36,690 bases of DNA from Hohaiivirga sp031547465. GTDB taxonomy: Bacteria > Pseudomonadota > Alphaproteobacteria > Rhizobiales > Beijerinckiaceae. The stretch spans positions 1-36,690 of the forward strand of contig JAVBRX010000101.1 in assembly GCA_031547465.1 (NCBI GenBank). Direction: 5' to 3'. Below are positions 15,741 to 25,545 of this stretch, piece by piece. Under the pieces are notes generated by a model, which searched no databases, was not told where the DNA came from, and was given only the letters and a program-made list of their open reading frames with translations. How positions within the stretch are numbered: position 1 is the stretch's first letter; every line of letters starts with the position of its first letter. A program made the position numbers and the translations under genes.

Positions 15741-16760
15741 ATGGCCCTTCTCGAAATCGAAGACCTGTCCGTCGATTTTCCGACCCGAGCCGGTGTAATG
15801 CACGCCGTCGATGGCATCACGCTGTCGCTTAACCAGGGCGACATTCTCGGCATCGTCGGTGAATCCGGCTCCGGCAAGAGCATGAGTATGCTGGCACTGA
15901 TGGGATTGGTGCCGTTCCCTGGCAAGGTCAATGCCAAAAAGCTGTCCTTCAATGGCCGCGACCTGTTGACAATTCCTGCGAAGGAACGCCGCAAGATCAT
16001 CGGCAAAGATGTGGCGATGATCTTCCAGGAGCCGACAACCAGTCTCAACCCGTGCTTTACCGTCGGTTTCCAGTTAGCGGAAACTCTTCGGATGCACGAG
16101 GGCATGGATCGTAAGCAGGCGCGACGACGTTCGATCCAGTTGCTTGAACAGGTCGGCATTCCCGCAGCCGAGAGCCGGCTCGGTTCCTTTCCGCATCAAT
16201 TATCGGGCGGCATGAACCAGCGGGTGATGATCGCCATGGCCATAGCCTGCAATCCGAAACTGTTGATTGCCGACGAGCCTACGACTGCCCTCGACGTTAC
16301 CATTCAGGCACAGATTCTCGATCTTCTGCTTTCTTTGCAGAAGGAGCGGGACATGGCGCTGGTGCTCATCACCCATAACATGGGTGTCGTCGCCGAAACG
16401 GCGAAGCGGATGATGGTGATGTATGCCGGGCAAATCATGGAGGAAGCGCCTGCAAACAGCCTGTTCCGTGAGCCGCAGCATCCCTATACGGCGGCCCTAC
16501 TTGCGGCGCTGCCTGAGCGGACAACGGACGGGCGACGACTCACGACCATTCCCGGTGTGGTTCCGGGCCTGACGGATCGCCCCAAGGGGTGTCTGTTCAG
16601 CCCACGCTGCCAGTATGCGACGGACCGTTGTCGTGGGGAGCGTCCAGATTTGTGCGCCTGGGCGAGTGGTCGTTTGCGCTGCATCTATCCGCTAGGCGAC
16701 CGGGATCGCGATGCGAAGATCAAAGCCGATCATCTCGTCGGCGCGGAGGAAGACCTGTGA
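15741..16760 (+). CDS. dppD: Peptide ABC transporter ATPase (DppD-like)
   Basis: A 339-residue ATPase. Walker A GESGSGKS (about residue 40), Q-loop MIFQEPTTSLNP, signature LSGGMNQRVMIAMAI, Walker B LLIADEPTTALD and H-loop VLITHNMGVV are intact. The oligopeptide-transporter C-terminal domain contains the cysteine cluster of this family (GCLFSPRCQY...DRC, near residues 280-300); in related OppD proteins these Cys bind an iron-sulfur cluster. Starts four bases after dppC and overlaps dppF as GTGA. Confidence 0.94.
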   Translation: MALLEIEDLSVDFPTRAGVMHAVDGITLSLNQGDILGIVGESGSGKSMSMLALMGLVPFPGKVNAKKLSFNGRDLLTIPAKERRKIIGKDVAMIFQEPTTSLNPCFTVGFQLAETLRMHEGMDRKQARRRSIQLLEQVGIPAAESRLGSFPHQLSGGMNQRVMIAMAIACNPKLLIADEPTTALDVTIQAQILDLLLSLQKERDMALVLITHNMGVVAETAKRMMVMYAGQIMEEAPANSLFREPQHPYTAALLAALPERTTDGRRLTTIPGVVPGLTDRPKGCLFSPRCQYATDRCRGERPDLCAWASGRLRCIYPLGDRDRDAKIKADHLVGAEEDL

Positions 16761-17743
16761 GCGGGCCTGTCGTTGAAGCCAAGGATCTGAAACAAGTCTA
16801 TACGATCAAACGTGGTCTGTTCGGCGCGCATCACGATCATCTGCAGGCGGTCGGCGGCGTATCGTTTTCCATTGAGCGCGGCAAGACGCTGGCGGTGGTC
16901 GGCGAATCCGGTTGCGGAAAATCGACGCTCGCGCGAATGGTGACGCTGATCGAGAAGCCGACGGCTGGAGCATTGCGTATCGATGGGGGCGATGCAGTCC
17001 ATCCATCACCAACGCAGTGGAAACGGCTGCGCCAGATGGTACAACTCGTGTTCCAGAATCCTTACGGGTCGCTCAATCCGCGCAAGAAAGTCGGCGCCAT
17101 TCTCGAAGAGCCGCTGATCATCAACACCGATCTGTCGACGGAAGAGCGTACCGAGAAAGTCCGGGCGATGATGGCTAAGGTCGGCCTGCGTCCGGAGTAC
17201 TACAACCGTTATCCGCATATGTTCTCCGGTGGGCAGCGGCAGCGCATCGCCATTGCTCGCGCCCTGATGTTGTCGCCGAAGCTGGTGGTGGCGGATGAGC
17301 CGGTTTCCGCCCTCGACGTGTCGATCCAGGCACAGGTACTCAATCTGTTGGCGGATTTGCAGGATGAGCTTGGGTTGGCTTACTTGTTCATCTCCCACGA
17401 CCTCGGCGTGGTGCGCTATATCGCCCACGATGTGCTGGTGATGTATCTTGGCCTTGCTGTGGAGCAGGGACCGAAGGAGCGCATTTATTCCCGGGCTCTG
17501 CATCCTTACACACAGGCGCTACTCTCCTCGACGCCGAGCGTTTCGACTGGGAAGCGTGAGCGGGTGATCCTGCGTGGCGAATTGCCGTCGCCGCTTAATC
17601 CGCCGCCCGGCTGCGTTTTTTCGACGCGGTGCCCCTATGTGACAGATCGTTGTCGTGCTGAGCGCCCGGCTGTTCGCACAGTCGATGAACGCCAGGTCGC
17701 CTGCCATTATGCTGAGAGTTTTCTGTCGGGCAGGGAAGCTTAG
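16757..17743 (+). CDS. dppF: Peptide ABC transporter ATPase (DppF-like)
   Basis: A 328-residue ATPase that pairs with DppD. GTG 16757 overlaps the dppD stop (GTGA) and has GGAGGAA ten bases upstream; a longer open frame back to 16589 overlaps dppD and is not coding. Motifs: Walker A GESGCGKS (about residue 48), Q-loop LVFQNPYGSLNPRK, signature FSGGQRQRIAIARAL, Walker B LVVADEPVSALD, H-loop LFISHDLGVVRY. The C terminus has the family Cys motif (GCVFSTRCPYVTDRC). Last gene of the operon; no clear intrinsic terminator follows, only the CCGAGAG...CTCTCGG repeat at 17811-17842. Confidence 0.94.
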   Translation: MSGPVVEAKDLKQVYTIKRGLFGAHHDHLQAVGGVSFSIERGKTLAVVGESGCGKSTLARMVTLIEKPTAGALRIDGGDAVHPSPTQWKRLRQMVQLVFQNPYGSLNPRKKVGAILEEPLIINTDLSTEERTEKVRAMMAKVGLRPEYYNRYPHMFSGGQRQRIAIARALMLSPKLVVADEPVSALDVSIQAQVLNLLADLQDELGLAYLFISHDLGVVRYIAHDVLVMYLGLAVEQGPKERIYSRALHPYTQALLSSTPSVSTGKRERVILRGELPSPLNPPPGCVFSTRCPYVTDRCRAERPAVRTVDERQVACHYAESFLSGREA

Positions 17744-18062
17744 TACCTATATCAGGTATGTGATTTATAAATTTTGCTTCCAATTCTTTTCATCCTTGGT
17801 TTTTAAAAGGCCGAGAGCTCATAGGATGTTCTGGTCTCTCGGAATAATGGAGCTGTGACGGGCAGTTATCCTGATCTATGTCGTAGGGGACATGCGAGGA
17901 ACCGTGCAAATTTTTGTTTTGTCGTCTGGTGTTGCCAGCAAGTTTTGATTAAAGAGATTTCTCTTTTCGGCTTGTTATTGCCTGCCAATGCTGGTTATCG
18001 ACCGAAAATGCCATGTATCTTGTGCGGCACATATCTGTGTGTGGTAGCGTCTGAGGAATTGA
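17744..18062. other. AT-rich intergenic region before the TRAP genes
   Basis: No gene that I can support. It holds two inverted repeats: CCGAGAG (17811-17817) with CTCTCGG (17836-17842), without a T-run, and the near-palindrome AAAGAGATTTCTCTTT (17951-17966), a possible operator for the TRAP transcript. A weak promoter-like TTGTTA...TTATCG pair lies near 17974-18002. The ribosome site GAGGAATTG (18053-18061) belongs to dctQ. Confidence 0.45.
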
Positions 18063-18671
18063 ATGCGCTTTCTGTTGAAGATTTCTGCATGGATTGATGA
18101 GTTCAATCGTTATATCGGCATGATAGCCAGCGTGTGCATATTGCTTCTGATTTTGGTGGGAACCGGTAATGCAACCGTGCGGGCCTTATCTGGCATCGAA
18201 ACACATACCTGGTGGGGAAGTTGGCTCTCCGGCGTCGGAAGTGCTGGAAAAGCGGCAATGCAACTTATCGGTAATACGCTGAACGAGTTTTTATCGTATC
18301 TGTTCTCGGCAGTGTTCATGCTTGGATCTGCTTATGTTCTTCGCAAGAATGAACATGTTCGTGTTGATTTATTCTATGGATCTCTTTCACATCGTGGCAA
18401 GATCTATGTAGATATTTTTGGTTTTATCTTTTTCTTTACTCCAGTCGTTGTTCTGGTCTTGAAGCTTGGGTGGCCGTTCTTTTTGACTAGCTTTCAACAG
18501 CAGGAGACATCATCGAATGCTGCTGGATTATTGCTCTGGCCGGTGAAGCTGTTAATGCCGCTCAGTTTTACCTGCTTGGCGCTGCAGGGAATTTCTGAAT
18601 TTATCAAACGAGTATCGGCGTTGCAGGGAATTTCTAAGATAGATACTTCGTATGAGAAGCCTGCACAGTAG
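18063..18671 (+). CDS. dctQ: TRAP transporter small permease subunit (DctQ-like)
   Basis: A 202-residue membrane protein with four hydrophobic segments: near 18-38, 78-95 (with FSAVFMLGSAYVLRKNEHVRVD, the DctQ hallmark where a charged loop follows the second segment), 115-140 and 170-195. TRAP transporters use a sodium or proton gradient together with a periplasmic DctP protein to import organic acids. ATG 18063 follows GAGGAATTG. About 40 extra residues between segments 1 and 2 (SGIETHTWWGSWLSGVGSAG) suggest a larger periplasmic loop than in short DctQs. Base composition is AT-richer than in neighbouring genes. Pairs with dctM 49 bases downstream; no DctP gene is present. Confidence 0.88.
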   Translation: MRFLLKISAWIDEFNRYIGMIASVCILLLILVGTGNATVRALSGIETHTWWGSWLSGVGSAGKAAMQLIGNTLNEFLSYLFSAVFMLGSAYVLRKNEHVRVDLFYGSLSHRGKIYVDIFGFIFFFTPVVVLVLKLGWPFFLTSFQQQETSSNAAGLLLWPVKLLMPLSFTCLALQGISEFIKRVSALQGISKIDTSYEKPAQ

Positions 18672-18720
18672 GAGAATATAATATTAACTGTGATCGTGTC
18701 TGCTTACCTGGATGTGAAAT

Positions 18721-20157
18721 ATGCTTACCTACGGTTATACTGCACCTGCAATGTTCGCTGGACTTGTATTATTTTTATTGCTTGGATTTCCAGTGGCATT
18801 TTCGCTTGGCGCTCTTGGATTAACATTTGCTTTGATTGCCATGGAGATAGGGTATTTTGATATAAGTTTTTTCAATATCATACCGATGCGAATATTTGAC
18901 ATCATGGCACGGGAATTGTTGCTGGCAATTCCTTATTTTACATTCATGGGAGTACTTCTCGAACGAAGCGGTCTTGCCGAAGATCTCTTGGACGGGGCGG
19001 GACAGTTGTTCGGTCCGGTTCCCGGAGGCATCGCTTATGCGGTTGTACTTGTCGGTGCGGTTCTCGGTGCGATCACCGGCACCGTTGCGGCGTCGGTGAT
19101 CGCTATGGGGATGATCTCTTTGCCAGTAATGATGAAATACGGTTACGATCGTCGCATTTCTACCGGGGTCATCGCTGCTTCCGGGACTTTGGCGCAGATT
19201 ATTCCGCCGTCATTGGTGCTTATCGTGCTTGCGGATCAGTTGCGGGTGCCGTTGGGCGATATGTACATGGGAGCCAGCATTCCCGCGGCCATTCTCGTTA
19301 GCTTGTTCCTGTTATTCATTACCATGGTTTCTATCTTCCAGCCGCATAAGGTGCCGCCTCTTCCGAAAGAGGCGCGGACGCTGCACAGTTGGGCGCTGTT
19401 CAGAAAGGTGGCGTCGGGTGTTGTTCCGTCTGCAATCCTGATGTTTCTCGTTGTCGGCACCATTCTGTTCGGTTGGGCGACACCAACTGAAGCAGGAGCT
19501 TTCGGTTCCGTCGGCGCTATGGCGCTTGCGGCGATGCGTGGGCGTTTGACGAAGAGCATTGTCTGGGGGGCCATGGAGACGACCGCCCGACTTACGTCGA
19601 TGGTTATCTTCATCCTGGTTGGCGCGACGATCTTCAGTGTTGTGTTTATCGGCGTCAACGGTGGTAGATGGGTCGAACATTTGCTGAGCGATCTGCCTGG
19701 CGGCGTTCTTGGGTTTATGATTTTTGTTAACATATTCATATTTTTCCTGGCGTTCTTTCTCGATTTCTTCGAGATCGCCTTCATTGTCATGCCGTTGCTC
19801 GTTCCCGTCATGACAAAGCTCGGAGTCGATCCGATCTGGTTCGGCGTGATGTTGTGCGTGAACCTGCAAACCTCCTTCCTGCATCCACCGTTTGGCTTCG
19901 CCCTGTTCTATCTGCGTGGCGTTGCTCCGCCCGAAGTGAAGAGTTCGGACATTTACTGGGGAGCTATTCCCTGGATCGTCATCCAGTTGATTGTGGTCTG
20001 CATCGTCATGTCCTCGCCAGCGTTGGTCACGAGTTGGGTGGCAAAACATGAAACCCTTGACGCGATTAAAGTGCAACAGACGATTGACAGCATTGGCGTC
20101 CCGGGTAGCGGGACGGATGCGCCCATCATCGATCTCGGTCCGCCGAGGATCGATTGA
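18721..20157 (+). CDS. dctM: TRAP transporter large permease subunit (DctM-like)
   Basis: A 478-residue polytopic membrane protein with about 12 hydrophobic segments. It contains the family stretches LLAIPYFTFMGVLLERSGLAE near residue 75, AVVLVGAVLGAITGTVAAS near 105, the GTLAQIIPPSLVLIVLADQ signature near 155, and a C-terminal LQTSFLHPPFGFALFYLRG, all typical of DctM. It forms the ion-driven channel with DctQ. The last 40 residues (after LVTSWVAKHE) are a hydrophilic tail. An exported protein of unknown role follows 46 bases later, where a DctP might have been expected. Confidence 0.94.
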   Translation: MLTYGYTAPAMFAGLVLFLLLGFPVAFSLGALGLTFALIAMEIGYFDISFFNIIPMRIFDIMARELLLAIPYFTFMGVLLERSGLAEDLLDGAGQLFGPVPGGIAYAVVLVGAVLGAITGTVAASVIAMGMISLPVMMKYGYDRRISTGVIAASGTLAQIIPPSLVLIVLADQLRVPLGDMYMGASIPAAILVSLFLLFITMVSIFQPHKVPPLPKEARTLHSWALFRKVASGVVPSAILMFLVVGTILFGWATPTEAGAFGSVGAMALAAMRGRLTKSIVWGAMETTARLTSMVIFILVGATIFSVVFIGVNGGRWVEHLLSDLPGGVLGFMIFVNIFIFFLAFFLDFFEIAFIVMPLLVPVMTKLGVDPIWFGVMLCVNLQTSFLHPPFGFALFYLRGVAPPEVKSSDIYWGAIPWIVIQLIVVCIVMSSPALVTSWVAKHETLDAIKVQQTIDSIGVPGSGTDAPIIDLGPPRID

Positions 20158-20203
20158 CGAAGCGGGGATGCGGGCGATAAAACGGTTTCTTTTGGGGCTG
20201 GGG

Positions 20204-20728
20204 ATGGCAGTGAAACCGTTTTCAACGCAATTGGCCGGAATGTTCGGTCTTGTTTTTATCTGCGCCTTGGCGTGGGTTGTGCCTGCTGTGGCGGAGGATG
20301 CGCCGGTTACCTGGCCGAGTGAGTGGCAGGTCACGGAGGAAGTCGATTCCGACGGCGATACTACTTGGACGGCCTCAAAAGACGACGAGAAGGGCAATGA
20401 AGTTGCCTCCATCGACCTTATGCGGATCGATTCCGGCGGGGCGGACGAAAGCGATCTCAGAACGTTCTTCAATGCCATGCGAACAAGCATCATGAAGCAG
20501 AGGGCGGTCGAGATCAAATGCGATGGCGGCAGAAAAACGATGATCTCATCTCTGCCAAGTTATGAGAGTGTATGCGATCTGGTCATGGTTGGAGACCCGA
20601 TGAAAATGATTCTGACCACGACCCTGACGAAGGATAATGTCTACTCGTTTGTGGTATTCATCGATAAGAATGTATACGAAACATATCTTCCGCACTGGAA
20701 GGCGGTGAGGGCAAGCGCCCGGTTTTGA
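20204..20728 (+). CDS. Exported protein of unknown function
   Basis: About 174 residues. A signal peptide is visible (MAVKPFSTQ, then a hydrophobic core LAGMFGLVFICALAWVV and cleavage near PAVA-ED). The mature part is small and acidic at first (WPSEWQVTEEVDSDGDTTW), then mixed; it has two cysteines (IKCDGG and SVCDLV) that could form a disulfide. I do not recognise the family and it is not a DctP: it is far too short and lacks the family fold motifs. Start is uncertain: ATG 20204 has GGGG at 20194-20197; ATG 20168 and GTG 20210 are in frame. It may belong to the TRAP transcript (46 bases after dctM). A hairpin at 20740-20762 follows. Confidence 0.6.
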   Translation: MAVKPFSTQLAGMFGLVFICALAWVVPAVAEDAPVTWPSEWQVTEEVDSDGDTTWTASKDDEKGNEVASIDLMRIDSGGADESDLRTFFNAMRTSIMKQRAVEIKCDGGRKTMISSLPSYESVCDLVMVGDPMKMILTTTLTKDNVYSFVVFIDKNVYETYLPHWKAVRASARF

Positions 20729-20739
20729 TGGTTGCTGTG

Positions 20740-20762
20740 CGCCTTACTGGTCCGATAAGGCG
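20740..20762 (+). terminator. Hairpin after the exported-protein gene
   Basis: CGCCTTA (20740-20746) pairs with TAAGGCG (20756-20762) across nine bases, 12 bases after the stop codon. There is no strong T-run (TTACCATAAC follows), so it is a possible rather than certain terminator. Confidence 0.4.
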
Positions 20763-20815
20763 TTACCATAACAGAAATAAAAATCGTTTGGTCAGGTGGA
20801 AAACTTTATATGGAT

Positions 20816-20974
20816 TCAGCCCTGCGCTGCATGTGTGCGGGCGGCAGTTTTGATCTGGTGGCGGGACAGGCCGAGATCCTGCAACTCACGGTCACTCAAC
20901 AGCGATAATTCGCGGACGATTTCGCGGTAGCGGAAAAAGCGTCGGATACGCGCGACAACAAAAGATCTGATCAA
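20816..20974 (-). CDS. DUF1127 small arginine-rich protein
   Basis: A 52-residue protein. On the minus strand AAGGAG (20981-20986) is followed six bases later by TTG 20974 and a frame reading LIRSFVVARIRRFFRYREIV, then RELSLLSDRELQDLGLSR, which is the DUF1127 (YjiS-like) signature: an Arg-rich helix followed by L-x2-LSDREL-x-DLG-L-R. In Rhodobacter and Agrobacterium relatives, DUF1127 proteins are small stress-linked RNA-binding or sRNA-associated factors. The start codon is TTG; no ATG/GTG alternative fits the ribosome site. An AT-rich region and a hairpin lie upstream, giving a long untranslated leader. Confidence 0.85.
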   Translation of the reverse strand: MIRSFVVARIRRFFRYREIVRELSLLSDRELQDLGLSRHQIKTAARTHAAQG

Positions 20975-21181
20975 GACTATCTCCTTGAGTCAGGCGATGG
21001 CCGTGGCCTTCGTCCTGTTTTCAACCCGTGTATCGTTGCATTGGCTGGCGGGCTTGAGTATCCGCTTTATGTTCAATGCATTAACGATCATGACAGAGGC
21101 AATAGGCAGCCTCTTATATTTCATGGTGAGCTTGATATGAGATCCTTGATCTGAAAGGAAGGGGGAATGGAAAGAACCTTC

Positions 21182-21198
21182 CATGCGCAAAGCGCATG
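21182..21198. repeat. Perfect small hairpin, CATGCGC-AAA-GCGCATG
   Basis: A seven-base perfect inverted repeat with a three-base loop. It lies about 210 bases upstream of the DUF1127 start, within the probable leader of that transcript. Role unknown. Confidence 0.5.
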
Positions 21199-21208
21199 TC
21201 TTATTCAT

Positions 21209-21414
21209 TGGGGATTAATATATAGCCAAGCTTATAATTTTTTTATAAAGAAATTATATATTTTGTGATTATAAGAAAAAAAATTTCTATTTCTTATATT
21301 AAAATTATCAAGTGAAATTGAGGTGACATGTGTCGTTAACCAGAAGTAATATCATTTAAAGCGTTTGGTGAATAACGCTCTCCGGGGTTGCCAAAACCGA
21401 ATGAATTTTACCTC
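21209..21414. other. Very AT-rich intergenic stretch
   Basis: Bases 21220-21360 are strongly AT-rich (runs such as TTTTTTTATAAAG, AAAAAAAATTT) in an otherwise GC-rich window. No gene seen. It most probably holds the minus-strand promoter of the DUF1127 gene (several TATAAT-like hexamers, for example TATAAG read on the minus strand near 21230); a precise promoter cannot be picked. Confidence 0.4.
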
Positions 21415-21436
21415 CCCTGCGACTATATGCGCAGGG
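21415..21436. terminator. Hairpin downstream of the uvrA end
   Basis: CCCTGCG (21415-21421) pairs perfectly with CGCAGGG (21430-21436), eight-base loop. Read on the minus strand it directly follows the stop of a doubtful 42-codon ORF and lies about 195 bases after uvrA. No T-run follows on the minus strand; on the plus strand TTATTCCAGGTTTTT follows. Confidence 0.4.
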
Positions 21437-21565
21437 TTATTCCAGGTTTTTCAGTAGCTTGGCAGTAAGTTTCGGGGTGCCAGGCTTGTGTCGCATGACA
21501 ACTCCGCAGCGATTCAACAATGCCGAGCCTCGCTGAGAATGGCTGATACTTTCGGAACGTGCCAT
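21437..21565 (-). CDS. Doubtful small ORF (42 codons) downstream of uvrA
   Basis: Minus strand, ATG at 21563-21565, TAA at 21437-21439. A GGA lies six bases before the ATG. The peptide is basic (MARSESISHSQRGSALL..., ending KLTAKLLKNLE) and the stop is immediately followed by a perfect hairpin. No family recognised. It lies 65 bases after uvrA on the same strand. Length, ribosome site and hairpin are suggestive only; it could equally be the untranslated tail of uvrA. Confidence 0.25.
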   Translation of the reverse strand: MARSESISHSQRGSALLNRCGVVMRHKPGTPKLTAKLLKNLE

Positions 21566-21630
21566 GGGTGGTCCATGCGTAGTGTCCAAGTGCGTCTGCT
21601 GGGGCTATAATGCTTGCTTGATATTCTTGG

Positions 21631-24564
<2,934 letters not shown>

Positions 24565-24677
24565 GGTGATGACCGGATGCAGGTTTGAGAAAACGACAGC
24601 AGTTTGAAAGGATTATACTGGGGCGACAGTAAGACGGAGGGTGGGGTGGATAACGGCGATTCAGAGAGATGTTGTTA

Positions 24678-24706
24678 TTTTTAGAACAAATCATGTACAA
24701 AAACAA
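24678..24706 (-). promoter_or_regulatory. uvrA promoter with LexA (SOS) box in the spacer
   Basis: On the minus strand TTGTTT (24701-24706) and TAAAAA (24678-24683) are 17 bases apart. The spacer holds GTAC-N7-GTTC (24684-24698), one mismatch from the alphaproteobacterial SOS consensus GTTC-N7-GTTC. LexA bound there would cover the whole promoter. Confidence 0.65.
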
Positions 24707-24807
24707 CACTTCGCCGTTTGTGGAATGGGTAAAGTATGTCTTCATAATTCAGTTCCAGATAATCCTCCCTCCGGGGAATGTCGATAAAAATGGTTGCATG
24801 ATTATAA

Positions 24808-24822
24808 GAACAAATATAGAAC
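24808..24822. promoter_or_regulatory. LexA (SOS) box upstream of ssb
   Basis: GAACAAATATAGAAC is a perfect GAAC-N7-GAAC, the alphaproteobacterial LexA target read on either strand. It is part of an 11-base tandem repeat (AGAACAAATAT twice). It lies about 157 bases before the ssb start and near a weak TTGCAT (24794)/TATAGA (24815) pair. It may serve ssb, uvrA or both. Confidence 0.75.
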
Positions 24823-24873
24823 AAATATTGTTACGTCAGGAAATGAAGTGAGTCCTTTTTTGGGGACAGCGCT

Positions 24874-24941
24874 TCCTTGGAAGGATAGGCTGTCTTGCCC
24901 GCCGAGGCGTTCCGCCTCACAAGAGGCATCGGCCTGCGGGC
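24874..24941 (+). other. Structured ssb leader
   Basis: Nested inverted repeats: TCCTT/AAGGA (24874-24885), GAGGCG-TTC-CGCCTC (24904-24918) and an outer GCCCGC (24897-24902) with GCGGGC (24936-24941). GGCTGTCT occurs on both sides as a direct repeat (24888-24895 and 24939-24946). There is no ORF. If transcribed from near the SOS box it would form the 5' leader of ssb. Function unknown. Confidence 0.45.
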
Positions 24942-24978
24942 TGTCTGATGGTGCCGGTTTAGGATGGAGTATGAAGAC

Positions 24979-25497
24979 ATGGCTGGTAGCGTGAACAAGG
25001 TGATCCTGGTCGGTAATCTCGGACGCGATCCGGAGGTGCGGCGTATGGGGTCGGGCGATCCGGTCGTCAACCTGCGCATCGCCACGTCCGAGACATGGAA
25101 GGACAAGAATACCGGTGAGCGTAAGGAAAAGACCGAGTGGCACAGCGTGGTGATCTTCAACGAGAACCTCGCCCGCGTTGCCGAACAATACTTACGTAAA
25201 GGCTCCAAGGTTTATGTCGAAGGCCAGTTGCAGACGCGTAAATGGCAGGATCAATCCGGTGCCGAGCGCTACACGACCGAAATCGTTCTGCAACGTTTCC
25301 GGGGCGAACTGACGATTCTCGACAGCCGCGGTGGCGGTGCCGGTTATGGCGATGAGCAGAGCAGTGGGCAGATTTCGCAAAGCAGTGGCGATTATGGTCG
25401 CTCCGCGCCGGTGGAACAGCGCTCTTCCACGCCCGCCCCGATGGGCGGCGGCGGTGGCGGACGCTTCGGCGATATTGATGACGATATTCCGTTCTGA
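24979..25497 (+). CDS. ssb: Single-stranded DNA-binding protein
   Basis: A 172-residue SSB. The OB-fold starts GSVNKVILVGNLGRDPEVR and includes EKTEWHSVVIFNENLA and YLRKGSKVYVEGQLQTRKWQDQ cut by the usual loops. A Gly/Ser/Gln-rich linker (residues 118-160) leads to the acidic tip DIDDDIPF that recruits repair and replication partners. ATG 24979 is chosen: GGAG lies nine bases upstream, and an ATG five codons earlier has its purines too close. Divergent from uvrA with SOS boxes between, so expression likely rises on DNA damage. Confidence 0.96.
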   Translation: MAGSVNKVILVGNLGRDPEVRRMGSGDPVVNLRIATSETWKDKNTGERKEKTEWHSVVIFNENLARVAEQYLRKGSKVYVEGQLQTRKWQDQSGAERYTTEIVLQRFRGELTILDSRGGGAGYGDEQSSGQISQSSGDYGRSAPVEQRSSTPAPMGGGGGGRFGDIDDDIPF

Positions 25498-25545
25498 GAC
25501 GGGTACGCGGACCGGCGGAGGATAATCGGCGGGCAGGGCGGTTAA

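Noticed and set aside
16589..16756. Longer N terminus for dppF
   Set aside because: It is antisense-free but overlaps the conserved C-terminal Cys domain of dppD; GTG 16757 has GGAGGAA and a GTGA overlap.
17655..18097. Two overlapping plus-strand ORFs between dppF and dctQ
   Set aside because: The first overlaps dppF, the second runs into dctQ; no ribosome sites and Cys-rich chance composition.
20990..21208. 72-codon minus-strand ORF upstream of the DUF1127 gene
   Set aside because: No good ribosome site, no family, lies in the probable leader of the DUF1127 transcript. Kept only as leader.
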